Assembly: GCA_963556195.1 (NCBI GenBank)
Contig: OY744519.1
Location: 103,351,500-103,415,499 of the forward strand
Direction: 5' to 3'
Origin: Sepiola atlantica
Lineage: Eukaryota; Mollusca; Cephalopoda; Sepiida; Sepiolidae
Length of the DNA: 64,000 nucleotides
A program made the position numbers and the translations under genes. The notes below the pieces were generated by a model. It saw only the letters and a list, made by a program, of their open reading frames with translations. It was not told the DNA's origin and did not search any database. Shown piece after piece: positions 1 to 11,419 of the stretch. Position 1 is the stretch's first letter, and each line of letters begins with the position of its first letter.

Positions 1-424
1 CTTCTCATACATCGTAAATTTTTCTAGTGGCAAAGGCTGTGGTTAGTGCTTCTATAAGTCAGGCTGTGTCAGATTTCTCCTCTTTAATCAGATGTTGATA
101 AACGCTTCCCCAGTTAGATAACGAGGGATTACTACACTCTAGATAGGTTGCACAGTTTCGACCCACACAATCACAGGTTCGGTTCTGTCTAATTCGGGAA
201 TGATTTTCTGGTCGAATCAACTGCCCATTTCAGGCCGAAATAGCTTCTAAGAAACTGAAAAATCCTTCGTAACACAATAAGGTGTTATTGACGGTCTAAA
301 ATTCAGGAGGAACTTTTGTTCAAACAACACTGAAAGAAAACTACTTCAAACGCTCTCCCAACTGCACAAATCTCTTTCTCATTTATTCACATCCACCACG
401 TTTTTTCAACTGCCTTTTAAAACA
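1..424. other. no feature recognised
   Basis: AT-rich sequence without a long reading frame, RNA gene or repeat that I can name. Confidence 0.4.
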
Positions 425-590
425 GGTCGATGTCCACGCATGAAAATTATTAATACCTACAAAAACTCACAACTCTGAGTATGCGCTTTTTCCCTCTTGT
501 AAATGACCGTTCGACAAGCAAAGCATAACAGTCACTTTGAATTTAGTAATTGCTCATCGCTATCATCACAGTTTTTGACACTCCACAGAG
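425..590 (+). repeat. dispersed repeat, copy 1
   Basis: The stretch from about 468 (CACAACTCTGAG, then TTTTTCCCT.TTGTAAATG) to about 560 matches the reverse complement of about 51,900-52,010 over roughly 85 bases with scattered differences. The second copy lies beside a degraded retroelement reading frame, so this is probably the untranslated or decayed coding part of the same retroelement. Confidence 0.55.
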
Positions 591-1235
591 AGTTTGTAAA
601 ACTAAATTGTTTAGGAGTAATGCCAAAACCCATTTCACTCTTAATAATTTACGTGACTGAAAAAGGAATTAAAAGAAAATTATTCAAGTATTAATAAAAC
701 GGACAGGTATTATTGAATCTATGGGAGGAGGGGGGGGGGTAATGAGAGAGAGAAAAAAAAGAGATTTTAGCTGGTTGAAGACAGTTGAGGTTACCAGTTT
801 TAGATTGGTAAAAGATGGGGTGAATTAAGAAGGTTTAAATCAGGAAGAAAGTCAGAATGACGAACTTACTTGAAAGAATTAGTATGTCTGGCCGAATCCG
901 ACTGAAATATAAATGCTACACAAGAAAAAGATCACCATTCTTCCACTGAAATAAATAATGTCTCCACAACTAAATAGATGTTAATATTTATTCATGGGAA
1001 CACAGGAACAAAAGAGAGATGGTGCAATGACTCATGTTGGTTAAATAATGTAGTTCGGCATCTCGTCTTCCTTTGGCTAAAGCAGAGCGAGATCAGGATA
1101 AGTGTGCATCTTGATGACGAGAAGAATTACCGGGAACTGACTTGATGTTGTATATTGTCTTTGGCGCTAAATATGTTGATACGTATGAATTTCGCGTGCC
1201 ATACGCCTATGCAGTAAAGAGCTGTTAAACCTGAC

Positions 1236-1625
1236 ATAGTGATATGGGACAAAAGGGAGAAAGTAGCAACCCTAGTTGAAGTCAGTGCCCCTAATGATGC
1301 TGGCTTAAACAGAACTGAAAGGGAAAAAATTACGAAATACCAAGGTCTTATGTACTATATGAAAAGAAACTGGAATCTTAGGAAGATCTCCATCATCCCA
1401 GTAATTATAGCAGCAACTGGACTAATGAAAAAGAATTTCAAAAACTACCTGGCAAATATACCCGGTGAACCAAGTGCATGAGAGATACAAACAATTGCAC
1501 TTAAAGGGACGGTTAGAATCTTAAAAAAGATCTCTCGGCTGGAGTGTCTGAAATAGCAGGTGAATGTCTGGCATCCGGTAGGATGCCCAATCCTCAGCAA
1601 AAACAAAAAGATAAGAAAAAAAAAT
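1236..1625 (+). pseudogene. non-LTR retrotransposon, C-terminal remnant
   Basis: The frame from 1239 translates to an 80-residue piece with the pattern KREKVATLVEVSAPND, then EKITKYQGL, then IIPVIIAATG. This order (a short strand ending in V.AP.D, a K.KY..L helix and a PV.IGA.G strand) is what I know from the region after the reverse transcriptase domain of non-LTR retrotransposons of invertebrates. After the stop near 1481 the same frame continues with IALKGTVRILKKISRLE, a known continuation of that tail, so the stop is a later mutation. No polymerase domain is left in the window. It is a dead, 5'-truncated insertion; the clade cannot be decided from this piece. Confidence 0.6.
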
Positions 1626-1778
1626 GGAGTCAATGATTACGCATGTGCAAAGCTGAATCACCATCTCAGTTAGAGCTAATGTACATCGATAGAAAATAGT
1701 TCGCTCATGCAACTGCTACAAGATGAACAATTCCAGCCGGTCTAAATTTCTATTCAATAACAACAACAATTATGTTCT

Positions 1779-1962
1779 TGGCCTTTTAACTCGGACCAAA
1801 ATTAGTATCTCTTTTTATACTACACTTCATCTTTTCTGTCTTGAGACAATTCTTATTTTTGTTCCAATCCAGAGTGCCTTTTTTTGGAGAGCTGGATTAC
1901 TCCCACATTAAAAACCGACCTTGTGTCTAACTCTGCTCTCGTGGGGAAGCAAGTAAATTGGA
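1779..1962 (+). repeat. U2-headed SINE, subfamily 1
   Basis: Begins with a diverged U2 snRNA-like head (GGCCTTTT, then TAGTATCT), followed by the subfamily 1 body (ACTACACTTCATCTTTTCTGTC, broken here by mutation) and the shared tail ACCTTGTGTCTAACTCTG near 1917, ending in GGGGAAGCAAGTAAAT. Same order as the better preserved copy at 46,575-46,779. Confidence 0.65.
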
Positions 1963-2089
1963 ACAACAACAATTATGTCCCTTTTTTCTCTCCCAATTTT
2001 CAGACAACTTTCTTTTTAATCTTTCATCTTCATTGCACTTTCTCTGTTTATTCTTACCTCCTTCCTCTCTCTTCCTCTCTTCCTCGTTC

Positions 2090-2102
2090 CGGGGGGGGGG
2101 GG
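2090..2102 (+). repeat. poly-G tract
   Basis: A run of about 12 G, one of some twenty pure G or C runs of 8-17 in the window. Confidence 0.9.
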
Positions 2103-2177
2103 TGGTTACGGGTGGGTGGGTGCTTGGGTTATCCAACTCCTCGCAAAAGGCACCAAGGATTGAAAAAAAAAAAAATT

Positions 2178-2415
2178 TCCTCTATTCTAGGAGGATTTCT
2201 TCCCCCTCCATGACCAAGGACAGAACAGATGCTACATTCTGATGGTAAGACTACTTACCGCCTTCTCACAAGGGTCAGATATAACACAAGGTTGGATAAA
2301 TGTGGGAGATATCCAGTCCCCTCCAAAAGGGCATTCTGGATAGGTAAAAAAATAATTGTCTCAATTGAGAAGGATTTCTTCTTCCCAGACCGATACCAGA
2401 ACAGAACTTCTCTTC
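2178..2415 (-). repeat. two U2-headed SINE subfamily 1 fragments
   Basis: On the minus strand, about 2,245-2,178 and 2,415-2,255 both read CTGTTCTG..., ...GAAGAAATCC.., as in the body of subfamily 1; the second continues into CCCACATTTATCCAACC TTGTGT and a TGAGAAGGCGGTAAGTAG-like tail. They look like two truncated insertions side by side. Confidence 0.55.
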
Positions 2416-2499
2416 TAACGGAAATTGGATGCGACACAGTTGGTTTAAAAGAAGACACTATGTAGCAGTCACCAATAGGGACTACTTTTGAATGCGTAA

Positions 2500-2895
2500 T
2501 CACTATCCCTGTGAGCTGGCTTGTCCAATCAAATCACAGGGCACAGTAATATCGTTAGTTCCCTAAGGGACTACTTATGTCCCCTTAGAGTTCGAAGAGA
2601 AGATCACACGACCTCCTGGCACCAGCTTGGACACATCGCAGACAGCACCAGCGAGGAACGAGGAAACGCTCTCTCTCCTGCCGCCGTCGCCACTGGACGA
2701 CTACTACCATCTTCACCTGAAGAAAATCACGGGAAGCCCTAAGAACTCTTATATTCTTCCTCTTCCTCAGACGGACACCGTCCCACTCTCTTCTACCTAT
2801 ACCAAACGGTATAGGTAATCTTGAGTTAATAAAACCTCTTTTTGTTAGAGTTACAGAAATACTTTTCGTTGTTCTGTTTCTTTATCATCCCCTTA
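2500..2895 (+). other. GC-richer segment with polyA signal, possible LTR
   Basis: This segment is clearly richer in G+C than its surroundings, holds AATAAA at 2828 and ends in a CTTACAAC-like border. That could be a solo LTR or an old exon. No second copy, primer site or target duplication is visible, so the assignment is weak. Confidence 0.2.
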
Positions 2896-2939
2896 CAACT
2901 TTAGCTGATTACAAAAGTTGTGCTACTATTGTAAATGAG

Positions 2940-3312
2940 AATCCTCAGCTAAATCCCCCCCCCCCCCCGACAAAAAATGAGATTCTACATTAGGGGCGAG
3001 TACTTGTGACCGCCCTGAAAAACTGGGGATGGGCGATAAAACAATAAAAAAAGAAGAAACATTTTAGAATTTAGAGTGGGGGATCAGTTTCGTATATAAA
3101 CTTAACGTAAAATGATCCTCCATTTCTGGGCTATTTGAATGGCCCGGAAATGCGGAACTAATCTCCCAATCTAAATTCTAAAATAATCTTTTTTTTTTTC
3201 TTCCCCAAGGGTTTTCAGGGTGCTCACTCGTAATCGCATAAAAAAGGGGTAAAATCTCACTTTTTCTTGGGGGGGGGGGGGGGGGGTGCTTAACTGAAGG
3301 TGTTAGCTGTGG
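2940..3312. mobile_element. foldback (palindromic) DNA element, family F, copy 1
   Basis: The left arm reads AGCTAAATCCCC..., AAAAATGAGATTCTAC, GCCCTGAAAAAC, TTTTAGAATTTAGAG; the right arm reads the complement, CTAAATTCTAAAATAAT, TTTTCAGGGTGCTCAC, AAAATCTCACTTTTTC, ending GGGGTGCTTAACTGAAGG. The arms meet near 3,150. Related copies are at 7,105-7,640, 25,610-26,140 and, split by insertions, 47,035-48,725. No coding capacity; a MITE-like or foldback element. Confidence 0.7.
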
Positions 3313-3595
3313 AGGTCCCCAGATGCCGGAGAGCTATACTACTCTAATAGCTTCTTTCCTCGAACTACCAGCCTTTGGAACTCCTTCCCTGATCCTTGTT
3401 TCCCTGACTGAAATTTAAATGTAATGTAAACAAACATCTCGCTGCACAAGTCCTCACTTCGGATGCCACCGAAAAAGCTGGCCCCTAATCCACAGTAGCC
3501 CCCGTACGTCTCAGTGCCAATGTACCTTATTTGGGGTGAATTAAAGTAAAAAAAAAAGAAGAAATCTATAATAATACTGAAGTGTCGTATCAGAA
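3313..3595. other. no feature recognised
   Basis: Intergenic-looking sequence; nothing supported. Confidence 0.4.
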
Positions 3596-3640
3596 CCGAT
3601 GTTACACTTTGCTCCTAGCCAAAAGGGCGAGGAGCCGGGG
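3596..3640 (-). repeat. U2 snRNA-like head fragment
   Basis: The reverse complement reads CCTTTTGGCTAGGAGCAAAG then TGTAACATCGGTTCTGATAC. This matches the 5' part of U2 snRNA as seen at the head of the SINE copies at 6,411-6,458 and 46,575. Confidence 0.55.
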
Positions 3641-3727
3641 AAGTCGTTTCTAATAGATCGGCATAAACAACGTTGTTTTCATTAGCGCTAACTCCCGACA
3701 GTTGAGGTAAAGAAAAAGAAAAAGAAG

Positions 3728-3729
3728 AA

Positions 3730-3789
<60 letters not shown>

Positions 3790-3842
3790 GGAGCAATAAC
3801 AACATTAACAACAACAACTACTACTACTACTACTACTACTAA
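3728..3842. repeat. (GA)n followed by (ACT)n microsatellites
   Basis: Pure GA dinucleotides at 3734-3788 and ACT triplets at about 3818-3841. Confidence 0.95.
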
Positions 3843-3994
3843 CCCCAACAACCAGTAGCAGGAGTGAAGATGAATGATCCAGCGGCACCCTAATAAAAAT
3901 CGGGGTTTTATCATTTTGGGATTTTACTCTAGATATTTGGCCCCTGTTTTCCTTTTTATTGTGAAAAAAATACAAAAAACAACCTTTAAAAAAA

Positions 3995-4990
3995 GACACT
4001 TAAATCTTCAACATTCCAATTTTAAGTAAGTAAATTTTTACTTTTTGTTTTGGTCCAACGTTCAACAGGAATTTCATTTATTTTAAATGCTTTTCTCATA
4101 TTTCATTTTCTCTCATCGCATTTTATTACTTGTAAAAAAAAAATAATTATCCGTTTTTTTTTATTAAAATTTTATTTTTTTATCCTTTAACCACAGATTA
4201 TAGCGATAGTCTAGTTTTGCAAATAAATTAAATATTGAATATATATAAATAGGAAATCTTTTTTTTTCTTTTCGTATTTTTTCCCATGTTCGTCACATTA
4301 GGGCATTTTCTTGCTAAATGAAATAATTTAATTCATGAAAGAATTTAATTAATTTTTGGTAAATTTAAAGGGACATTTTGTGCTTTACGGTTTTAATACT
4401 GATTTAAATCCTGGATTATTTGTTATTATTATGTTGTTCATTAGCAAGTGTTTCGCATGTTGGGAACTGATTATGATAAATAGAATTCATAATAATAATA
4501 ACAAATAATAATGCAAAAGGGGTTTTCTGTTGAGCGTGTTTGAAAGTGAACAAAATCCAGGGTTTCACATATGCATACATTACTTCACTGTCTGATCCTT
4601 TATTTAAATTTATTATCATTTTTCAAAACATTTAGAAATAAAATAATAATTTCAACATAAGTATTTTATATATTTATTCTTTTGCTAAAGTCTAGTATTT
4701 GTAATAAATACAAATTTTAACAGGAAATTCCTTCATTACATGTGGCATGCATGTCTCAAAAAAAGAAAAAGAAAAGAACACTGCGACTGGGAAGTAAACA
4801 CGTTTTACACCGGGACGCTCCTCCCTTTTTATTATTATTATTATTGGCAATATTGCAATTATCATAAATATCGGTGATATTTTAGTTGAAATTATCGACT
4901 TAAATTTATTTATTTCTTTTTAAAGAGAGGAAACAAAAAATCTTTTAAAATAATTGTATAGATTTTAAAAACACATTGATTGTCAATAGT
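3995..4990. other. AT-rich, no feature recognised
   Basis: Very AT-rich with short A and T runs; no frame or repeat that I can name. Confidence 0.4.
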
Positions 4991-4994
4991 AGGT

Positions 4995-5665
4995 AGAAAA
5001 GAGTTGTGTACGTTTTCAGCGTCCTAAATTCTCTTTTCAAAATACGTCATTCTATACGATTATTCGGTTTATAGTTTTAAAACGATATTGCAATCTAAGA
5101 TCTAGCAAAATAAAAATATTCATAAAGATTTAATTAATTCTTATTTTCTAAGAACATGTTTGTTTGTTTTTTTCTTTGCATATTTTTATCAAGTTTTAAA
5201 GGTAACTTCATAATTTCAATCGGGTGTTTTTTTGTTGTTGTTTTGATTTTATGTTTTTCCGAATGCCCTGAGAAGGTTTTTTTTTTTTTTTTTTTTTTTG
5301 GTTAGAAATCAAACAACAACAAAAAAATCCCCTCCAAAAAACAACTATTGGAGACGGGAGTGATTCTATAAAATTCTATAAAATTACCATTTTAAATATA
5401 GATTTGTCGTTCCTCCCTGCATCCGTTACTTAAGAGTCCTTTATTTTCTCTCATATTATTACTTTTTAATATTAAAGTTAGCCAAACAAAATACTAAGTT
5501 CTCTTTAAAGAAAAATATCGATATTAAAGTAAATCTTTATTAATATTTTTACTTTGTTTAGTTAGATTGTTTAAAACTAAAATCGCAATGCAATTTAAAA
5601 ACTACAAATCAAATAATCGTATAGAATTACCATTTTGGACGCTGAAAACGTACACAACCGGTGAG
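4995..5665. mobile_element. foldback element, separate family
   Basis: About 4,998-5,130 and 5,545-5,665 are inverted copies: GTGTACGTTTTCAGCGTCC at 5006 matches GGACGCTGAAAACGTACAC at 5637, and the similarity continues inwards through TATACGATTATT and AAAAATATT.ATAAAGATTTA. The spacer is about 400 bases. No protein is encoded; a non-autonomous palindromic element is the likely reading. Confidence 0.6.
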
Positions 5666-5745
5666 AAAATAAGCACTAGAAAGCAAAGAAGGAATTTAAA
5701 ACCAGTGATTGTTTCTAGAAGAAAAATGAAACACCGGAAAAAAAA

Positions 5746-5754
5746 ATAATAATG

Positions 5755-5801
<47 letters not shown>
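5746..5801 (+). repeat. (AAT)n microsatellite
   Basis: About 17 ATA/AAT triplets in a row. Confidence 0.95.
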
Positions 5802-5802
<1 letters not shown>

Positions 5803-5920
5803 TGATCGTAAACATTTATAAGATCTTAAGGTAATCATTACTATTACCAACATAAATTATTTTAAAGGAAATACAGTTGGAAAATTAGTCAAAACAATTT
5901 GTTTTACTTTACCTACTCAT

Positions 5921-6118
5921 TTGTGACCTATTTGCGTTAAAAATAATATTGAATAGCGTAAATACCTATTCTGAACGAAGTAACCGTTAAACAAACGTAA
6001 ACAAGTTGCTAAACAAAGATGGCTACTTTGCTCAGAATCAGTATTTACGCGAACTTAAAAGGCTTACAACTTCTATTAAATATTTATATTTAAACGCGAA
6101 TAGATCACAAATGAGTAT
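5921..6118. mobile_element. small palindromic MITE-like element
   Basis: Ends are inverted: TACTCATTTGTGACC at the left and GATCACAAATGAGTA at the right. Inner parts also pair (GCGTAAATACCTATTCTGA with TCAGAATCAGTATTTACGC). The whole 200 bases could fold into one hairpin. The left half plus its flank recurs at about 23,868-23,975. Confidence 0.7.
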
Positions 6119-6149
6119 TGATTTACTCCTCTCAAGGAGTTAGGCACAA

Positions 6150-6458
6150 GGCCAGTTTTTATCTTACTCCCACAAGTAAGATGTGACCCAAGGTCGGGTC
6201 GGGAAAGTGGAGTTTAAAAATTGCTTGGGCAGCCTCGTCGGCATTCCCCGATAGGGGCGTCTCAGACAGTAAGCAATAAACTTACCCCTCCCAAAGAGGG
6301 GTGGCGAAGCCTGGGAGGGTGGACCTCCTAGAACTGCACAGGACAGACCCATAGACCAGCGTAAATCAAGCCCCGAAGGCCAAGACAATACCAGTCTATG
6401 GGGTGCAGTATCCATCGGAACAGATATTACACTTTGATCTTAGCCAAAAGGCCAATTG
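6150..6458 (-). repeat. U2-headed SINE, subfamily 2, fullest copy
   Basis: Read on the minus strand, it starts GGCCTTTTGGCTAAGATCAA at 6,455 and continues AGTGTAATATCTGTTC, which closely matches the 5' 40 nucleotides of U2 snRNA, including the branch-site-pairing region. The body follows (GTTCTAGGAGGTCCACCCTC, TTTATTGCTTACTG, GGAATGCCGACGAGGC) and the tail GACCTTGGGTCACATC. Other copies of this body are at 24,800-24,985, 26,585-26,830 and 57,688-57,908. Confidence 0.7.
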
Positions 6459-6459
6459 T

Positions 6460-7100
6460 TTTTGATTAATTCCCTAACTGTATTTCCTTTTAAAATAATT
6501 CATGTCGGTAATAGTAATGATTACCAATCTTAAATGCATTTCGATATTAAAAAAACAATAACATAAAACGAGATAATATTGTTCCAATCTTCCATATACA
6601 AACTTCCTAAGAAAATAAATGTTTCCTTACTGTAAAGTCTGTAATATCGTGTCACAACTTCGCGTGTTTCTCGCCTGAACGTGACTAACACATATGTTTT
6701 GTAAGCAAATTTATATTTGCAAAAAAAAAAAATTAATAAAAAAAGAAATCCGTAAAAATAAGACCACAAATTAATACGGTAAAATAATTTGCTCTGCCAC
6801 GGCTTAGAAAATCAAACAAAACTCAGCGATAAAATTTGTCAGCCATTTTTGGGGCTAACCGCTTCAATATAACTATTTACTATTAATCGATTATTTATTG
6901 AAATCAAAGCGTAAAGTTAATTTTAGTAAACGAACTTTAAAAAATTCCATTAAAAAAAATCTAATCTACCAGAATATATTTCGGTTTCTTCTTAAACAAG
7001 TCAGCCATTTCAATCTTTTGCTAATATTTAAAAGAAAAGAATGAATTAGGCTTACTTCGTGGCCCTTCAGCATATGAAAGGAATTTGGAAGCATTTATAA
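6460..7100. other. no feature recognised
   Basis: AT-rich; nothing supported. Confidence 0.4.
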
Positions 7101-7104
7101 TGTC

Positions 7105-7640
7105 GAATAGAATGCCCCCCCCCCATCATGAGATTCTACTTTTTAAATGCGATTACGTGTGAACACCTTGAAAAATTTGTCAGAAAGAAAACAAAACAAA
7201 AAAAACGAACAATTATTTTAGAATTTTGAGTGAGGGATCAGTTTCGTATATAAATTTAACGTAAAATGATCCCCATTCCCGGACCATTTGAACTATTTAT
7301 GGCTGTTAACCAAATTTCTTTACCACTAGTCCTATGTCCAACTGGCAAAGTCGTAAACCCACACTTAATCGCCTAAAAAAGTACCCCCCCCCAAAAAAAA
7401 CGAAAAACAAAAACGAATAGAATTTATCCTCCATGGCAAACAAATGGTTAAAAATGCTAGAATGCCCCTGAAATGGGGGATCATTTTACGTTAAATTTAT
7501 ATGCAAACATGATCTCCCACCTTAAATTCTAAATAATACTTTGTTTTTTTCACTAAGTTTTTCAGGGTGTTCACGCGTAATCCCCTAAAAAAATCCCCTA
7601 GAAACTCATTGTGTGTGTGCATGATTTAGTTGAGGGTGTT
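7105..7640. mobile_element. foldback element, family F, copy 2
   Basis: The left arm (ATGAGATTCTAC, GATTACGTGTGAACACC, TTTTAGAATTTTGAG, GGGGATCAGTTTCG-like) is mirrored by 7,470-7,610 (GGGGGATCATTTTACG, TAAATTCTAAATAAT, TTTTTCAGGGTGTTCACG). The middle is longer than in copy 1 and holds extra poly-C. Confidence 0.65.
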
Positions 7641-7678
7641 ACTCTACAATAATACCATAACAAATAAAAGTAAGAATA

Positions 7679-7710
7679 CCCCCGGGCAACGCCGAGTATG
7701 TACAACTAAT
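7679..7710 (+). mobile_element. Helitron-like 3' terminus
   Basis: CCCGGGCAACGCCGAGTA followed after a few bases by CTAAT. Helitrons end in a short GC-rich hairpin and CTRR before a T. The same motif family occurs at 49,807-49,836 and 31,378-31,400 (minus). The 5' end was not found. Confidence 0.4.
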
Positions 7711-9070
7711 AACATAATTCCTTCGTTTTATATCGCAGTACTTGTGCAATGTGATATGCATTTCAAAACCCATAAACACACTTTCTTCTGGGACTCCAAA
7801 CAGGGGCGGGGGACGTATACACATGACGGGACACTCCTCGTTTTTCAAATGAAATTTTATCAAATATCCTAAGATTCCTCTAAAAATTAATCTGCATTCT
7901 TTCTCATTCTTTAAAAAATGTGGTTTATTGTGTAATTTATTAATTGTAAAAAAAAAAAAAAATCCATTGGCGGGAGAAGAATCCGAATTATGTGTGGAAA
8001 TGTACAAGGATCACATGATACGAAATAATTAATGTTATATTATTATCATAAATGATATATAAAAAAACTAGTGATTTTTTGTTTGTTCCTTTATTTAACA
8101 CCTTGAGAATCAACCTTGCAAAAAAAAAAAAGACTCCCCAAAATGTAGACTACGAGATCTTCCCCCCCCCCCCCGCATCTATGAAATGAACTTTAATATT
8201 GTCCCATGCAAGCTTCCTGGATAATTCGACGAACACTTGCTGGCTCTTTTCAACCAGAACAAAAGGTGAACCATTAAAATCACATGATTGTCAGTGTTGC
8301 TGTTTTATTTTATTAATAACTGATAGCTAAGAAGATCACATTTTTATTAATAATTATTACTTGACTGACCTGACTGCTAAATATGGGTTTTATCTCAACA
8401 CTATCAAGAATACGTGGCGTTGCCCGGGATTCAATGAGAAATCGTATGTCCTTTTGCACCAGCCCATATCATATTACCTTTTTATTTCTTTTTTAACAAT
8501 TTATAATATTCCATTTTTGGGTGGGAGAAGGTATAAATAAAGTGACATTAATTGAAATACATTTCGGTAAATTTAGTCTTTCACTTTTCAGATCAATAAA
8601 AAAAAAAAAAATTCAAAGTATAAAAAGAACCAATAAAAAAAATTAAATGTTGTATATCTATATATTTAAAATTATCAAAAGAGCACACGGTTAATGTCAG
8701 GAGGAGTCATTTTTTTCCTTAACACAAGATAAAAAAATATCACGTGACTTACCTAAGGTTTTTCAGCAGGTAGCAATTGTACCGTCCTACTACCAGACCA
8801 CCTTAATAAACATTGTTTGATTTCATTGTGTGTCTTAAAAAACAAAAACATACTTAACCTTAAGTTCGGGTGCCCCCCCCCCAAAAAAAAAGCAACAAAA
8901 AAACTCATGAACCTAGAAAAAGGGTAATTATCAGGAAACAAATTAATATTTGCAAAATAGTCCACAAAAATCAGAAAATAAATATTTGCAAATATAGGCT
9001 TTTTAAATTCAGTGGTTAAAAAAGATTTTCATGAAAATTTAATTCATTTTTTGTCAAATGCTGAATTATG
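7711..9070. other. no feature recognised apart from poly-C runs
   Basis: Contains poly-C at about 8,162-8,174 and 8,873-8,882 and an isolated GCGTTGCCCGGG near 8,418 that resembles a degraded Helitron hairpin on the minus strand. No coding potential seen. Confidence 0.4.
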
Positions 9071-9089
9071 TATTTATTGATTAAGATTA

Positions 9090-9093
<4 letters not shown>

Positions 9094-9129
<36 letters not shown>
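9094..9129. repeat. (TA)n microsatellite
   Basis: An uninterrupted AT run directly abutting the 3' end of the ribozyme-bearing unit that follows. Confidence 0.95.
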
Positions 9130-9131
<2 letters not shown>

Positions 9132-9385
9132 GATTTTTCACTTATAAAATAGATCATTCAGTGAAGACCGGGGTTGTTCCAATAAAAACAAGCTCGATGA
9201 TACTCGATTACAGAGTACAGAGCATTTATATGTGATTTTATGAAGGCTTACCAAAGCATTCCTTTCAGGACACCAATGATCACCATTAAAGATATTTTTT
9301 CTTACAAATATTATTTATTCAAATTAAATGTTTTTTCCTACACGTGTTTCACTACCAAGCAGTTACTTGCTTGGCAGATCATCAT
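9130..9385 (-). mobile_element. HHR-bearing non-autonomous unit, copy A
   Basis: On the minus strand this runs from the hammerhead-like core (9,385) to a (TA)n-flanked 3' end (9,130). It is nearly identical to 11,472-11,730 but diverges from it exactly at the 5' side of the core, where this copy has ATGATGA in place of CTGATGA and lacks the 5' strand of stem I. It therefore looks 5'-truncated at or near the ribozyme. The 3' 250 bases carry no protein. Confidence 0.6.
9334..9385 (-). ncRNA. hammerhead-ribozyme-like core, broken copy
   Basis: The stem II hairpin and GAAAC are kept, but the first core base is changed and the 5' half of stem I is missing, so self-cleavage is unlikely here. Confidence 0.4.
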
Positions 9386-9390
9386 AAATG

Positions 9391-10226
9391 TTCGTATGGG
9401 TTCGAAGAGCCTTATTTCAATGGCTGATTTCTTACCCTTCGAAATAAACACACGACGAGTTGAACGTCAATCTCGCAGAAAACTCCTCTATATTAAGAAA
9501 AAATCTTAATTAGTAGATAGAAACTATTTATTCAAAATACTGTTTCTAAAAAATTATTATTAAACCTATTCTTTATAGAAATTAATTATCTAGTGTCTGG
9601 GACGTCATTTTACATTTTGGGAAAATATCCTTCTTTTAATTAACTGCCGAATTATTATCGTTTTGTTGTTTAACGAAGCGAAAAAAGCCTATCCCGCAGA
9701 ATTTGTTTTTAAAAGATTATTCATATATCAAAAATAAAATGTTATTATATAATAGTTTTCTACAAAAATCTAGTTATTATTTTAAATCATTTAAAATATT
9801 TCCTTAACGGCTGTGTCTGTTTGCAACTCTCTGTGGAGAATATTATTCTATATTCCATAAATAAATATTACTACGGAATATCGTTATCAGAAATCTATTT
9901 TCTATTTTGAAAAAACCTTTTTTAATGGACGGGGTTATTTTTTGCCAACTTTACGGGAAAATATCACTCTAACTCGTTAAATGACAGGAGACTTTGTTAT
10001 TACTAATTTAAAATCCCGTACAAAATACTTTTTATAAAAATCCAATTGTTTCTATTTTTAGAAATTAAGTCCGTGTCGGGGGGAGGGTGAATCAAAATTA
10101 GAGAAATAAAATGTATTCCATATAAACATTAAATCAAAGCGAGCAAAATCTATTTTATCCTGTGTCCTTATAATTGTCCTTTGAACCCAAGCCAGTCATA
10201 ACGAAAGAAATGTATGTCATATCTGG
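9391..10226. other. no feature recognised
   Basis: AT-rich; nothing supported. Confidence 0.4.
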
Positions 10227-11060
10227 TTGAAACAACCTCAAAAGAAGCGCATCGTGTGTCCAATCAGTGACACCCGTCCTGAACCTAACCAAGTGAAAAT
10301 CAAACGACACAGCTGGTTGCTGTTTTCTCTCAAAACATCTACGAACGTAATTGACCTTGCATCAAAGGGCCAACTCTTATTTCCGGTTAACAACACATGC
10401 TACCCCCATCCTAAACCATTAAACGACGGCCAAACACCTGCTGTTATCTATTAACGCCGATGAGTGCTGTGACCTCAAATCTGTGCAAAGTGTCATCACC
10501 CACTAACTCAAAGAAACCCTTCACACACCCACCTACCCCGCTTACACATATTGGCGAGAACATATAAGAAGAGAGTTGGCGAATCGAATAGAGAGTTCCT
10601 GCCAGCTGAAGAGTAACCTGTTGCCGATCGAGTCACCTGTCACTCAGCGTATGCGCTGTGAGTTATGAAAAGGAAGAAGAGGAAAAAGGCGAAAAAGAGG
10701 AAGGAAAGCACGGAGCTGAAAAAGATCCTGACTCTATATCTGGGCTGATCGTCCCTAATTATTTTTTTCTGTGCTGAAAGCTAATTTGATGAAAACAAAG
10801 GCTTTCGAGATTATTTCACCAAATCTACCATTGACTATAAAGCTAATACATCTTTGTGAAGAAACAAATACACCCCCGAAGGAAGATTGCATAGCGCTTA
10901 GTGAGACTTCCACGATCACACCCGCATATATGAATTCTGAACACTTGCTCCTTGAATTCTGCAAACGACTTTTCCATCCGAAGATCAGTGTGGATCTTAA
11001 GTGAGTGTGAGTTGCGACAGTCCTGGATCATTGACCTTTTCAAGTCCCATGGGGAGTCTT
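10227..11060 (+). promoter_or_regulatory. GC-richer block with TATA-like box, possible promoter and first exon or LTR
   Basis: This block is visibly richer in G+C than its flanks. It has CCAAT at 10,260, a TATA-like ACATATAAGAAG at about 10,560 and, further on, an open frame at 10,771-11,004 (77 residues, no recognised domain). The frame ends two bases before GTGAGTGTG, a good match to a 5' splice site. A short basic peptide frame (MKRKKRKKAKKRKE...) begins near 10,667. It may be a promoter with a first exon, or an old LTR. I recognise no protein family, so this is a hint and not a gene call. Confidence 0.2.
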
Positions 11061-11415
11061 ATGATAATCTTCCACCTTCTGTGAATGAGTAACCCTTTTT
11101 CTTCCATGTTTTGTTCATGGATTTTGATCGCCATTAATTAACGTTAGACATTATCCCTCTTCAATAGTACTTTGTTTTAGATATGTTTATCCCTGCTCCT
11201 GTTATTTTATTAAAAAATATTTTTTGCATCTTAACTTGGTGTTTGAGTCGTTTTTTAGCTGCTAATTATTCTTCCTTGTATTCTATTTAATGTCTTAGAT
11301 GGGAAAATCCACTTCCCCCTGTATTCTGTTTATAATATTGGGACCTAGTGACCTATGATACACTTCTGGACACTTTTATCTTTTTCTTTTTAAATATTTA
11401 TCATTGTCATGCGCT
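11061..11415. other. no feature recognised
   Basis: AT-rich; nothing supported. Confidence 0.4.
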
Positions 11416-11419
11416 CACG

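Noticed and set aside
3615..3999. 99-codon minus-strand frame with SLSLSLS and VVVVVV
   Set aside because: Made from (GA)n and (ACT)n microsatellites.
5602..5853. 83-codon frame with a run of tyrosines
   Set aside because: Translation of the (AAT)n microsatellite.
7639..8007. 122-codon minus-strand frame
   Set aside because: Contains a phenylalanine run from poly-A and overlaps a Helitron-like end; the PPPLFGVPEES stretch looks familiar from repeats, but I cannot tie it to a protein.
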